A stretch of DNA of 34,663 nt, from positions 1-34,663 of the forward strand of contig JAEEPD010000059.1 in NCBI GenBank assembly GCA_016284575.1, given 5' to 3'. The translations under genes and the position numbers were made by a program. Shown here piece by piece: positions 7,121 to 15,567 of this stretch. Position 1 is the stretch's first letter. Every line of letters starts with the position of its first letter. Under the pieces are notes generated by a model. That model had not been told where the DNA came from. It worked only from the letters and a program-made list of their open reading frames with translations, and made no database searches. Source of the DNA: Bacillota bacterium (GTDB lineage Bacteria; Bacillota; Clostridia; Peptostreptococcales; Anaerovoracaceae).

Positions 7121-8299
7121 ATGACCACGTACATGAGCGATTTCAGAGAGCGTCCCGAGGGCTCCGTCCCCCGCCCCGCGTGGGTGGAGGTGGACACGGG
7201 AGCCATCTCAAGAAATATTGACAGGATAAAGAAAAGGCTGGCTCCGGGCTGCGAATTCTGCGCCGTCGTTAAAGCCAATGCCTACGGCCACGGCCAGAGA
7301 AAGTGCATGGGGCTTCTGATGGCCAAGGGTATCACCCGCTTCGCGGTGGCCACTATCGAGGAGGCCCTGCTGGCCAGAGAGCTATGCCCAGGTGGCATGG
7401 TCTACATACTTGGCCTTGTGGAGCCCCAGGACTACGGCATTATACTGGAGAACAACATAACCCTCGGAATCTGCGAGATGGATGACGCCAGGCTCCTGTC
7501 CGAGGCTGCGGTAAAGGCCGGAAAGAGATCCCCTGTGTTTGCGGTGGTCAACACTGGCATGAACCGCCTGGGCTTCATTCCCGAGGACCCGGCTACCGAG
7601 GACTGCATAGGGGAGATCTCAAGGCTGCCCGGCCTTGAGCTTCTGGGCCTCATGAGCCACTTCTCCAGCTCCGACGAGTTCGACGAGGCAGGAGACGAAT
7701 ACACCGAGATGCAGCTCCAGCGCTTTGAGACCCTGAGGGCGAGGCTGGTGGAAAAGGGAGTACCTCTCCCCTTCAACACACTGGCAAACAGCGCCGCAGC
7801 CCTGCTGCTCCCCCGCAGCCACTACCAGATGGCCCGCCCCGGCGGCTCCATCTTCGGAGACTACGCGGACGGACTGCCCCCAGAGCTTGGCATCGAATAC
7901 TGCATGAGCCTCAAGGCCAAGATAATGCACCTGAAATGGCTGCCCAAGGGCAGCGCCATAGGCTACGGCCGTCACACCGAGCTTAAAAGAGACAGCCTGA
8001 TCGGCACCCTGAACCTGGGCTACGCCGACGGCATCCCCAGGATATGGTCCTGCGAGAAGGGCTACGTGCTGGTCCACGGCGTAAAAGCCCCCATAGTAGG
8101 GGTGGTCTGCATGGACCAGATGATGATAGATGTGACAGACGTGCCGGATGTGAAGCGCTTCGACATAGTCACCCTGATGGGGGAGGATGGGGACCTTCAC
8201 ATAAGACCGGAGGAGATAGGCGAGATCTGCGGCGGCATTTTCGACACCACGGTCATTGGCCTGGCCCAGAGGCTTCCATATAAATATATCGAAAGCTGA
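7121..8299 (+). CDS. alr: Alanine racemase
   Basis: 392 residues, the usual length. It interconverts L- and D-alanine with PLP to supply peptidoglycan synthesis. The PLP lysine is K51 in VVKANAYGHG; the catalytic tyrosine is Y282 in IGYGRHT; the C-terminal domain has the CMDQMMIDV strand. The MARPGGSIFG segment replaces the common RPGIALYG, and GYGRHT replaces GYGRTF, so this belongs to a divergent branch. The frame opens at a GTG at 7094, but the ATG at 7121 has AAGGAG seven bases upstream and is chosen. It is a single-gene unit between the leftward unknown gene and its own terminator at 8328. A perfect -35 TTGACA at 7041 exists, but its -10 partner is poor, so the promoter is uncertain. Confidence 0.95.
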   Translation: MTTYMSDFRERPEGSVPRPAWVEVDTGAISRNIDRIKKRLAPGCEFCAVVKANAYGHGQRKCMGLLMAKGITRFAVATIEEALLARELCPGGMVYILGLVEPQDYGIILENNITLGICEMDDARLLSEAAVKAGKRSPVFAVVNTGMNRLGFIPEDPATEDCIGEISRLPGLELLGLMSHFSSSDEFDEAGDEYTEMQLQRFETLRARLVEKGVPLPFNTLANSAAALLLPRSHYQMARPGGSIFGDYADGLPPELGIEYCMSLKAKIMHLKWLPKGSAIGYGRHTELKRDSLIGTLNLGYADGIPRIWSCEKGYVLVHGVKAPIVGVVCMDQMMIDVTDVPDVKRFDIVTLMGEDGDLHIRPEEIGEICGGIFDTTVIGLAQRLPYKYIES

Positions 8300-8327
8300 G
8301 GGCAGTATATTCAAACCTGAACGCAGA

Positions 8328-8357
8328 GGAGACCGGTCCCGCCGGCCTCCTTTTCTT
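8328..8357 (+). terminator. Terminator after alr
   Basis: GGAGACCGG (8328-8336) pairs with CCGGCCTCC (8342-8350) with one A-C mismatch and a five-base loop, followed by TTTTCTT. It lies 28 bases after the alr stop codon. The remainder up to 8494 is A/T-rich and then contains the small hairpin CCGCC-GGAAAA-GGCGG; no clear promoter or known riboswitch was found there. Confidence 0.75.
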
Positions 8358-8494
8358 AAAGCAAAATTAAAAAAGAAATTTTGAGATTTAAGGATCCTTT
8401 AAGGACTGTCCGTAAAATGGGAAGTGTCAGAAGCAATAAACAGGGCGCCGCCGGAAAAGGCGGACCCGGCACGATATACCAGGAGGACAATAAA

Positions 8495-10192
8495 ATGAGT
8501 AACAAGGAAAACGGAAAAATGATCGCAGGCATAGTGCTTGCGGCAGCACTGATAGCGGCTCCCTTAGGCGTCTACGCAATGAACGGAAGGGGAAGCTTCT
8601 CCTTCGGCGGAGGAAATGATTCCGCGGTGGTTGAGGACCTGGGCATAGCTCAGTCCGAAGAAAGCCAGTCCGGCAGCGAGCTTCCGGAGCTTAGCGAAAG
8701 CGCCCCCTCCCAGAGCGGCAGCTCCGACCAGAGCCAGAGCTTTGGCGGCTTCGGCGGCAAGGAGCAGATGGACGGCTTCGGCGGCATGAACAGCAACGCA
8801 GCAAGCTACGCAGCTGAGCCCACCGAGATAGTCACAAGCAGCCTTACAGCCAACAGCGCAGAAGACCTGACCGCGGACTACGCCAATGCCCAGACCATAA
8901 CCATGAGCAGCGAAAACAGCAGCGTCAAGATCAGCAGCTCCGGCACCTATATCATCACCGGCAGCTGTGAGGACGGTAACATCACCGTAAAGAAGGGCAC
9001 CACCGGCGTGGTCCTGATCCTGAAGGATCTGGATCTGACCAGCAGCACAGGAGCCACCCTTTCCATCAACAAGGGCACCGAGGTGAAGGTGCTGGTGGAG
9101 GGCAGCGTAAGCCTTACTGACGCCGAAAATCTGGCAGATGAAGAGCTGGACAGCTTCGACGGCGCAGTCATCAAGGTAAAGTCCGGCGCCTCCGCAGTCA
9201 TCGGCGGCAGCGGAACACTGACCGTGAACGGCAGCTGCAAGAACGGCATCAAGGTCTCGGACCTGGATGAGGACGACATTGCAGACGGCTACAGCGAGGC
9301 CAGCCTCATAATCGACGGGGACCTGACCATAAACGTGACAGCGGCCAACGACGGCATCAACTCCGGTACGGATCTTACCATCAAGAGCGGAAACATCACC
9401 GTAAGCGCAGCTGACGACGGCATAAAGGCCGATTATATCCTGACCATAGGCGAGGAGGGCAGCGAAGGGCCCACCATCAATGTGACACTGTCCGAGGAGG
9501 GTCTTGAGGGCGCCACCATCAATATCTACAGCGGAAACATCACCGTCAATGCTTCTGATGACGGTATCAACGCAGCAAACAGCGACCTGACAGATTACAC
9601 CTACTCCCTGAACATCATGGGCGGCACCGTAAATGTGAGCTCCGGCGCCGACGGCATCGACTCCAACGGCAACATCAACATTCTCGGCGGCCTCACCTCC
9701 ATCGTTAAATCCGCAAGCAACGGCGGCGAGGGCGGCATCGACTACGAAGGAAGCTGCTATGTGGCTGATGGCTGCCTGGTGAACCCCTACGGCGTGACCA
9801 TGGATTCCGGCAATGGCGGCCAGGGAGGCTTCGGGGGTTTTAGCGGAGCCGGCGGCTGGAAGAACAGACAGAACAGCGGAAGCGACCTGCCCCAGCAGCC
9901 GGATGGAAACAGCAACAGCGAAATGCCCCAGATGCCTGAGTGGAACGGACAGAACGGCCAGATGCCCCAGATGCCTGAGTGGAACAACCAGAACGGGCAG
10001 GACGGACAACCCCCGCAGCTGCCTGAGTGGAACAACCAGAACGGACAGGACGGTCAGCAGCAGAGACCCGGAAGGGGCCAGGGAAGACCCGGCCAGATGC
10101 AGGGCCCCGGAATGAATAACCAGATGCCCGGACAGAACGGCCAGGCTCCCGAAATGCCCCAGTTCCCCGGAAGCACTCAGAACCAACAGTAA
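8495..10192 (+). CDS. Secreted Cthe_2159-type carbohydrate-binding beta-helix protein
   Basis: 565 residues. An N-terminal hydrophobic segment (about 9-28, ending GVYAMNG) is a signal peptide or anchor. A Ser/Gln/Gly-rich linker follows, then roughly residues 110-440 form repeated beta-strand turns (GNITVKKGTTGVVLILKDLDL, SGNITVSAADDGI, NASDDGINAAN, GADGIDSNGNI). This matches the family of the Clostridium thermocellum protein Cthe_2159, a calcium-binding right-handed beta-helix that binds cellulose or pectin-like polymers. Asp/Asn clusters in the turns could hold calcium. The last ~120 residues are Gly/Gln/Asn/Pro/Met-rich low complexity with PEWN repeats. The frame opens at 8381, but AGGAGG nine bases before the ATG at 8495 decides the start. 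No sortase motif or cell-wall anchor is visible at the C-terminus. Confidence 0.88.
   Translation: MSNKENGKMIAGIVLAAALIAAPLGVYAMNGRGSFSFGGGNDSAVVEDLGIAQSEESQSGSELPELSESAPSQSGSSDQSQSFGGFGGKEQMDGFGGMNSNAASYAAEPTEIVTSSLTANSAEDLTADYANAQTITMSSENSSVKISSSGTYIITGSCEDGNITVKKGTTGVVLILKDLDLTSSTGATLSINKGTEVKVLVEGSVSLTDAENLADEELDSFDGAVIKVKSGASAVIGGSGTLTVNGSCKNGIKVSDLDEDDIADGYSEASLIIDGDLTINVTAANDGINSGTDLTIKSGNITVSAADDGIKADYILTIGEEGSEGPTINVTLSEEGLEGATINIYSGNITVNASDDGINAANSDLTDYTYSLNIMGGTVNVSSGADGIDSNGNINILGGLTSIVKSASNGGEGGIDYEGSCYVADGCLVNPYGVTMDSGNGGQGGFGGFSGAGGWKNRQNSGSDLPQQPDGNSNSEMPQMPEWNGQNGQMPQMPEWNNQNGQDGQPPQLPEWNNQNGQDGQQQRPGRGQGRPGQMQGPGMNNQMPGQNGQAPEMPQFPGSTQNQQ
9923..10053 (+). repeat. In-frame tandem repeats encoding the PEWN/QNGQ tail
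   Basis: Three imperfect units of 39 to 48 bases, each with a CCTGAGTGGAAC core (starts near 9923, 9962 and 10007), encode MPQMPEWNGQNGQ-like peptides. All units are multiples of three, so copy-number changes would keep the frame. This is coding repeat DNA, not a CRISPR array. Confidence 0.85.
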
Positions 10193-10222
10193 CGATAGCT
10201 CCTTAAAATAACCATATAAAAA

Positions 10223-10253
10223 GGGCTCCGCGCTTAAGGCGCGGGGCCCTTTA
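10223..10253. terminator. Bidirectional terminator between convergent genes
   Basis: GGGCTCCGCGC (10223-10233) and GCGCGGGGCCC (10239-10249) form an 11-bp stem with one T-G pair and a five-base loop. AAAAA precedes and TTT follows. It serves the carbohydrate-binding gene from the left and the S41 protease gene from the right. Confidence 0.88.
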
Positions 10254-10267
10254 ACATTCATCCACTT

Positions 10268-11752
10268 CTACTTCAGCAGCTCCAGAGCCTTTTCCAGCTG
10301 GGGATCCGTGCCGTCCAGGTTCATCCATGAATTGAAGCGGTCCTCTATGATCTTCAGGGTCAGGTTATCCAGATTGCCATAAGCGTAGGAGCCTGCATCC
10401 TTCTGAATGGACCGGAGAGCAGCCATGGTCTTTCCATCCATGTGACCGTTGGCATCCACATCGTAGCCCAGGATGCTGAGCCTCTGCTGAGCCGCAAGCA
10501 CGTTGAGGCCGAACTCGCCGGCATAGTAGCGCTCAGTGCTCAGGGGCGCCATGTCCTCAATAAGCGCCACAGCGTCGGAATCGGTCATGTTGCCGTGTCT
10601 GTATACAACCACGTCGGGAATAACGCCGACGCCATTGATATCCACATTGCCGGGACCCTTGAACTCCATGACGGAAAGCTTGAAGCTGTCGCCGTTGTCC
10701 ACATCCGCCGTGGTCTGAGCCAGTCCCTTGCCGAAGCTGGTCACCCCTACCACCTTGGCAGCGCCGTTCTCCTTAAGAGCGGACGCCAGGCATTCGGAGG
10801 CGGAGGCGGTATACTCGTTTATAAGTACCACCATGGGGAGCTTCGCCTGCTTGTTCGGATTGGAAAGCTCGTATTCGATGAGCCTGCCCTGGCGGTAGAA
10901 CAGGGCGATCACGCCCTCATCCAGCAGCTGGTCCGCAATGTCCGTGGCCTGGAAAAGAAGGCCTCCGCCGTTGTCCCGAAGGTCCAGGATCAGGGAATCG
11001 GCTCCCCTGTCCACCAGGTCTGCCTTGGCTTCTGCAAACTCCTTGGCGGTGTTGGTGGAAAAGCTGGAGATCTCTATGTAGCCTGTATTTCCTGCCATCA
11101 TCTCGCTGAACACTGTGGAATTGACCAGGGGCACCCGCTCCAGGGTGAAGCTGCGGATCCTGCCCTCAGCATCAAAGCTCAGCTGCACCTTCGTGCCCTC
11201 CTTGCCGCGGACCTTCAGGGCCACCTCGGAGATGCTCATACCGCTGACGCTTACGCCATCCACTTCGGTGAGATACCAGCCGGCTCTTACACCGGCAGCG
11301 AAGGCTGTGCCCTTCTTGTTTACCTCGGTAACCAGGATGCGGTTACCGTCGGACTGCATGGTTATGCCAACGCCGTAGTAGGAATTATCCAGCTGAGTGG
11401 CCAGAGAGGGCACCTCATCCTCCACAAAGTAGTATTCGCTCCACCTGTCCCCCAGGGCGCTGAACATGCCCTGGTACACACCCCGTATCAGGTCCTCCCG
11501 GGTGACGGTGCCGTTGTAGTAGGTCTCCAGATAGTCCATCACCTCTTCAATATTTTTCAGGCGGCTCTTCTGAAGCTCCTCCTGTGACAGCTCCGCCGCA
11601 TAGACCATGCCGGGAGCCTCGAAACCGAAGGCCGAAGCCAGCAGCATCAGCACGTAGAAGAAGGAACCAGCCAGCATGGCAATCACTATTATCAGGGCCG
11701 TGGTCCTTGCCAGACGCTTTTTTCTCTCCTGGGTCTTAGTTACATTCGCCAT
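10268..11752 (-). CDS. ctpA: S41 C-terminal processing peptidase with peptidoglycan-binding domain
   Basis: 494 residues. A basic N-terminus and one membrane helix (about 18-40) place the enzyme outside. A PDZ domain (about 115-205, with YYGVGI and AGVRAGWYLTEVDG) recognises C-terminal tails. The S41 domain has the nucleophile S317 in TASASE, base K342 in FGKG and the DLRDNGGG loop (257-264). Residues about 405-450 (GLNVLAAQQRLSILGYDV) form a PG_binding_1 repeat. It should trim or degrade envelope proteins near the cell wall. The ATG has AGGAGG five bases upstream, overlapping the stop codon of the DUF1934 gene, so translation is probably coupled. It is the last gene of the hslO-DUF1934-ctpA unit. 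Confidence 0.95.
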   Translation of the reverse strand: MANVTKTQERKKRLARTTALIIVIAMLAGSFFYVLMLLASAFGFEAPGMVYAAELSQEELQKSRLKNIEEVMDYLETYYNGTVTREDLIRGVYQGMFSALGDRWSEYYFVEDEVPSLATQLDNSYYGVGITMQSDGNRILVTEVNKKGTAFAAGVRAGWYLTEVDGVSVSGMSISEVALKVRGKEGTKVQLSFDAEGRIRSFTLERVPLVNSTVFSEMMAGNTGYIEISSFSTNTAKEFAEAKADLVDRGADSLILDLRDNGGGLLFQATDIADQLLDEGVIALFYRQGRLIEYELSNPNKQAKLPMVVLINEYTASASECLASALKENGAAKVVGVTSFGKGLAQTTADVDNGDSFKLSVMEFKGPGNVDINGVGVIPDVVVYRHGNMTDSDAVALIEDMAPLSTERYYAGEFGLNVLAAQQRLSILGYDVDANGHMDGKTMAALRSIQKDAGSYAYGNLDNLTLKIIEDRFNSWMNLDGTDPQLEKALELLK

Positions 11753-11761
11753 TCTATCCTC

Positions 11762-12229
11762 CTAATTCATCTTCCCGGGCTTGCTCAGGATCTCGATATC
11801 GAAGCTGTTGCGGCTTTCGGAGAGTCCCTTGACGCTGAGGCTGTAGTCGATGGAGATCTTGTCCAGCTCCGCGGCGCTCTTTCCAAGTCCGCTGAGCTTA
11901 TCGGTCAGCAGCTCCAGCCCGAAATTGCCGTAGGGGGTCACATAGATGCCGTTGAAGCGCTTGCCCTCCTCGAATTCCATCAGGTTTTCGTCGTCGCCCC
12001 ACTCGGTGCTGCGTCTGACCTTGACCTTTTTCGGTGTGATGGTGATGTGGGTGGTGACGCCGCCCATGCCGTATTCCTCCATCTCCGGATAGACTATCAG
12101 GGTGCTGCGCCCCACGGTGCCGATCTTGCCCTCGGTTATGAATTCTATTACGTTATCTTCCTTAACTTCGCCGTCCTCACGGAAGTAGCTTTTTCCCGTG
12201 ATCTTCAGCATTACATCTTCCATTGCCAT
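11762..12229 (-). CDS. DUF1934 (YwiB-like) beta-barrel protein
   Basis: 155 residues. The sequence is mostly beta strands, with DVMLKITGKSYF at the start, a central GGVTTHITITPKKVKVRR hairpin, TPYGNFGLEL and a final SFDIEIL. This fits DUF1934/YwiB, a small calycin-like barrel common in Firmicutes with no established function. There is no signal peptide. The frame opens at a TTG at 12262, but AAGGGG seven bases before the ATG at 12229 is a good ribosome binding site and the family starts there. It lies between hslO (45 bases upstream) and ctpA (coupled), which suggests a role in the same stress or envelope response; that is inference from order only. Confidence 0.85.
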   Translation of the reverse strand: MAMEDVMLKITGKSYFREDGEVKEDNVIEFITEGKIGTVGRSTLIVYPEMEEYGMGGVTTHITITPKKVKVRRSTEWGDDENLMEFEEGKRFNGIYVTPYGNFGLELLTDKLSGLGKSAAELDKISIDYSLSVKGLSESRNSFDIEILSKPGKMN

Positions 12230-12274
12230 TTTTGTTCCCCTTTTCGATCGTTTACTGTCCAAACCCCTTTGGAT

Positions 12275-13210
12275 CTATTTTTTCGAAGCGGATCTGAGAA
12301 GCTCCGTCAGCTCCTCCCTGCCGAAATGGTACTTTTTCCTGCAGAAGGTGCAGGAAAGCTCCGCCTCGCCGTCCTCGTCGATGATGGTCTTAAGGTCCTT
12401 TTCTCCGATGGACACCAGGGCCCTTGCCATGCGCTCTCTGCTGCAGTCGCAGTGCCAGCTGATCTGCCTGCGGTCCAGGATCTCGGGATAGTATTCCTGA
12501 GGCACATCCTTGAATATCAGCTTAAGAAGCTCCTCGCAGATCTGAAGCTCGCCGGGCTCCTTTCCCATGCGCGCTGTGCAGTTTTCCTTTGCGTCGTTTA
12601 TGAGAAGGGTCAGGGAGTCCATGTAGAAAAGCATGTCCTCCAGCGCCTTCAGAGCCTCCTCGCTGGCGTCCGGCAGCACCTGGATGACCATTCCGCCGGC
12701 GGACTCCACCCCGCCGTCCACGCCAAAGCGCACCCCAAGAGCCACGCTGGAGGGCTGCTGCTCGGAGACGGTAAAGTACTGGGTCAGGTCCTCCGCTATC
12801 TCACCGGAGACCAGGTCCACCCTGCCCACATAGGGCTCCTTAAGCCCCAGGTCCTTGATCACGGTAAGAGTGCCGGCACCCACAGCCGCTCCCACGTCCA
12901 GCTTTCCAGGCCCCTTAAGAGGCAGGTCCAGATAGGGATTGGAAATGTAGGCCTTGACCTCGCCCATGCCGTTGGCCGCCGCCAGTATCTCCTGCGCGGG
13001 ACCGTCACCCTTTATCTGAAGGGTCATGCGGGCGTGCTCGTCCTTGAGCATCAGCCCCATGATCCCTGCCCCTGTCATGGTGCGGCCAAGCGCCGCCCCT
13101 GCCAGAGGCGTGCATTCGTGGATGGCTATGGCCTCCCGGACCATTTCCGTGGTGACTGTAAGATAAACGCGGTAGGAACCGCTTCTGTCGACTGCTATGA
13201 CTGTGTTCAT
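12275..13210 (-). CDS. hslO: Redox-regulated chaperonin Hsp33
   Basis: 311 residues, slightly longer than E. coli Hsp33. It is a cytoplasmic holdase switched on by oxidation. The C-terminal zinc switch is complete: C254-x-C256 and C287-x-x-C290. N-terminal features such as RTMTGAGIMGLMLKDEHARMTLQIKGDGP and the GVRFGVDGG stretch match the substrate-binding core. In reducing conditions the four cysteines hold zinc; oxidation releases it and activates the chaperone. AAGGGG lies five bases before the ATG. It leads a three-gene operon and is divergent from ispE. A weak promoter candidate (TAAAAT near 13275 on the minus strand) is present but not convincing. Confidence 0.96.
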   Translation of the reverse strand: MNTVIAVDRSGSYRVYLTVTTEMVREAIAIHECTPLAGAALGRTMTGAGIMGLMLKDEHARMTLQIKGDGPAQEILAAANGMGEVKAYISNPYLDLPLKGPGKLDVGAAVGAGTLTVIKDLGLKEPYVGRVDLVSGEIAEDLTQYFTVSEQQPSSVALGVRFGVDGGVESAGGMVIQVLPDASEEALKALEDMLFYMDSLTLLINDAKENCTARMGKEPGELQICEELLKLIFKDVPQEYYPEILDRRQISWHCDCSRERMARALVSIGEKDLKTIIDEDGEAELSCTFCRKKYHFGREELTELLRSASKK

Positions 13211-13365
13211 GTTTCCCCTTCTATGTGACGGGCAGCCCGGGGGCGCCCGGAAATCCTTTTTAACTGAATAATTATTTTAACACATAAGGCGCCTTTTGTG
13301 GACGGATGTGATATATTATTTCGTGAAATATTGGTGAATTCGGAGGGCCCCGGGAGGAGCCGTTT

Positions 13366-14325
13366 ATGGATATAAAGATAAACGCGTACGCAAAAATTAA
13401 CCTCAAGCTCAAGGTGCTGGGAGACCTTCCCGGCGGCTACCACGAGCTGTATAATCACATGCAGGCCGTGGGGCTCTGCGACAGGGTCTATATCGACTAT
13501 CACGACATGGGAGCTGTATCAGCCAAGGAGGCTGAAGGCTACCGGCCCCGGGTGATACTGCACCCCGGAAAGCCTTATCTTCCACGGGATGAGAGGAATC
13601 TGGCCTGGAAGGCGGCGGAGCTGATGCACCGGCGCTTTCACCCGGACAGGAGGGAGAAATTCTTTATCTCTGTGGAAAAGAATATACCCGTTGCGGCGGG
13701 TCTTGCAGGGGGTTCTGCTGACGGAGCCGCTGTTCTTACCGGCCTTGCCAGGCTCTGGGGACTGATACCGGGTTATGGCGAGGGCCCTGAGACTGCCAAT
13801 GCAGACCAGCCCGGCGCTGAAGTCAGTGCTGCAGACAGGTCTGAAGCTGCAGCAGGCAGCCCAGAGCGTCCCAGCCTTCAGCAGCTTGAGCCTCTGATAG
13901 AGCTGGCAAAGGAGCTGGGCTCTGATGTCCCCTTCTCCCTGCTGGCCCAGAACGGATATCCGGCGGCAGTCGGGACCGGCCGGGGCACAGAGCTGGAGCT
14001 GGTCACCTCTGAAAGCTACAAGGTCCTTATCTACACCCCGAATTTTCCCCTGTCCACAAAGGCTGTCTACGGAGAGTTGAAGGATGGTGACGCCAGCGAA
14101 TTCAACGACCTCGAGCCTCCCGCAAAGCGCCTGAGCCCCGAGATCGAAGCCGTGATGGAGCTGATGAAGGGCATAGGAACGCCCCTCCGCACCCAGCTCT
14201 CCGGCAGCGGCCCCTCGGTCTTCAACCTCTACAGCAATAAAGGCCCCTGCCCCTCCCTCAAGGAGGTCAAGGCAGCCCTTGCAAACCGCGAAGGGAACAT
14301 CTACCTTGGGGAGACGCTGGAGTAG
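13366..14325 (+). CDS. ispE: 4-diphosphocytidyl-2-C-methyl-D-erythritol kinase IspE
   Basis: 319 residues, about 30 more than usual. IspE phosphorylates CDP-methylerythritol in the non-mevalonate isoprenoid pathway. GHMP-kinase motifs are present: AYAKIN with K10, the ATP loop PVAAGLAGGSADGAAVL (108-124), GSDVPF with D187 and the GSGPSVF loop (280-286). The extra length is an Ala/Glu/Ser/Pro-rich insert at about 138-172, between the ATP loop helix and the GSDVPF motif, with no known counterpart in the family. The core motifs are intact, so activity is likely. GGAGG precedes the ATG by about nine bases. It is a single-gene unit ending at a strong terminator. Confidence 0.94.
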   Translation: MDIKINAYAKINLKLKVLGDLPGGYHELYNHMQAVGLCDRVYIDYHDMGAVSAKEAEGYRPRVILHPGKPYLPRDERNLAWKAAELMHRRFHPDRREKFFISVEKNIPVAAGLAGGSADGAAVLTGLARLWGLIPGYGEGPETANADQPGAEVSAADRSEAAAGSPERPSLQQLEPLIELAKELGSDVPFSLLAQNGYPAAVGTGRGTELELVTSESYKVLIYTPNFPLSTKAVYGELKDGDASEFNDLEPPAKRLSPEIEAVMELMKGIGTPLRTQLSGSGPSVFNLYSNKGPCPSLKEVKAALANREGNIYLGETLE

Positions 14326-14351
14326 CAGAGGGCTTCGGTCATACGCATAAA

Positions 14352-14377
14352 AAAGGACGGCTTTTCGGCCGTCCTTT
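14352..14377. terminator. Bidirectional terminator between ispE and prmA
   Basis: AAAGGACGGC (14352-14361) and GCCGTCCTTT (14368-14377) pair perfectly around TTTTCG. The minus-strand reading ends in TTTTTT; the plus reading ends in TTTCTC. It closes both convergent units. Confidence 0.9.
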
Positions 14378-14406
14378 CTCGATTTCTGCGGTATTGCTCC
14401 CGCAAA

Positions 14407-14440
14407 AATTACACTATTTTTTCACTATTTTTCACTATTC
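14407..14440. repeat. Short A/T-rich tandem repeat
   Basis: Three copies of a CACTATTTT-type unit of 10-11 bases sit just beyond the prmA stop codon. It looks like a simple-sequence expansion in an untranslated region. No function is proposed. Confidence 0.6.
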
Positions 14441-14442
14441 GG

Positions 14443-15498
14443 CTATTGCTTAAGCACTGCGGCGAAGGCGGTCCAGCAGTCGTCGTGGAGGGAGTCGATT
14501 ATCTCAAAGCCCGCGTCTTCTATGGCTTTGCGGCATCTGTCCTCGGTGCCGTCGATAATGCCGCTGCTTATATAAAGGCCTCTGCCCCGGCAGTGAGCGG
14601 CCACGTCCGGGGACAGCATCACCACAAGGTCGGAGATCAGATTGGCCACCACGGCATCGGCGTGGTAGTTAAGGCCTTTGGTAAGGTCCCCCTGAACCGC
14701 CTGTATTTTATCCTCGCAGCCGTTGATCCTTGCGTTGCGCCTGGTGCTGTCTATGGCCTCCGGGTCTATGTCCACCGCAAGTATGCGGGACGCACCCAGG
14801 CGGTCGGCGACAACAGAGAGTATCCCTGTGCCGCAGCCCACGTCCAGGACCGCATCCCCCGGACGCAGCCACTTTTCCATGAGCCGCACCACAAGATAGG
14901 TGGTGGCGCTGGTGCCTGTGCCAAAGGCCAGGCCCGGGTCTATGGAGATGACCTGCTCACCGGGCTTGGGGTCGTACTCCTTCCAGTCCGGCTTAACCAC
15001 GAAGTGCTCGCTTATCCTGCTGGGGACGTAGTACTCCTCCCACTTGTGGAGCCAGTCCTGATCGTCCACGGTGGAGACGGAGGCGTCGTAGCTTTTAAGG
15101 AGCTGGGTCAGCCCCCAGTCTCTTCTTCGGATCTGGTCCGCGCTCAGCCGCTCTCTTGCTATCCCGGAGGCGCCGCGCTCGGTGCGGGAGTCCGAAGGGT
15201 CCAGATCGGCAGCCCCGGGTCGGCCAGCCCCGTCCCCGGCACCGGCAGCTCCACCTGAGCCTTCAGCACCCTCCTCCGCCTCTATGTAGAAGCAGACGCT
15301 GGGCCTTTCCCTAAACTGCGCCAGCACAGACTCGTCCACCGCGTTCCAGAACCAGCCTATGGACTTCTCCGGGCTGAAAAGCTCCGCGTCCGTAGGGTCG
15401 TTTATGATGATCTCCTCGATCCCCAGCTTTGCCAGCTCAGCCTCCAGTGCCTCCAGCCCCTCCTGTTCGCAGTATATCTTGTATTCCTTGTATTTCAT
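14443..15498 (-). CDS. prmA: Ribosomal protein L11 methyltransferase
   Basis: 351 residues, longer than the usual ~300. It trimethylates L11 using SAM in the cytoplasm. The SAM motif LDVGCGTGI lies at 218-226, the acidic end of strand 2 is VDIDPEA, and the NLISDLV motif follows near 286. The linker region carries DPGLAFGTGTSATT (187-200), where the His of the common GTGTHPTT is replaced by Ser. Residues about 75-120 are a Gly/Ala/Asp-rich low-complexity insert between the N-terminal substrate domain and the hinge. Both features are unusual, but the catalytic core is intact. Only a weak GGAA lies upstream of the ATG. It lies 69 bases after the TIR-propeller gene on the same strand, at the end of a long array. 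Confidence 0.92.
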   Translation of the reverse strand: MKYKEYKIYCEQEGLEALEAELAKLGIEEIIINDPTDAELFSPEKSIGWFWNAVDESVLAQFRERPSVCFYIEAEEGAEGSGGAAGAGDGAGRPGAADLDPSDSRTERGASGIARERLSADQIRRRDWGLTQLLKSYDASVSTVDDQDWLHKWEEYYVPSRISEHFVVKPDWKEYDPKPGEQVISIDPGLAFGTGTSATTYLVVRLMEKWLRPGDAVLDVGCGTGILSVVADRLGASRILAVDIDPEAIDSTRRNARINGCEDKIQAVQGDLTKGLNYHADAVVANLISDLVVMLSPDVAAHCRGRGLYISSGIIDGTEDRCRKAIEDAGFEIIDSLHDDCWTAFAAVLKQ

Positions 15499-15567
15499 GG
15501 TGTTTCCGTTTTATTCCCAAGGGCCTCACGGGGCATCTATTGCAAAAAAGTTCCCCGTAAAACCCCG

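Noticed and set aside
8358..8494. Possible riboswitch upstream of the carbohydrate-binding gene
   Set aside because: A hairpin CCGCC-GGAAAA-GGCGG is present, but I could not fit the conserved core of the cyclic-di-GMP or other well-known riboswitches.
9923..10053. Repeats that could suggest a CRISPR array
   Set aside because: They are in-frame coding repeats of unequal length without constant repeats and unique spacers.
8564..10261. 565-codon minus-strand frame opposite the carbohydrate-binding gene
   Set aside because: Its Val/Leu/Ala/Gly-rich translation mirrors the repeated Asn/Asp/Gly codons of the sense gene; the sense strand has a signal peptide, a family fold and a ribosome binding site.
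14407..14440. Short A/T-rich repeats considered as an iteron or CRISPR remnant
   Set aside because: Only three short units with no spacers or replication gene; best read as simple-sequence DNA beyond prmA.
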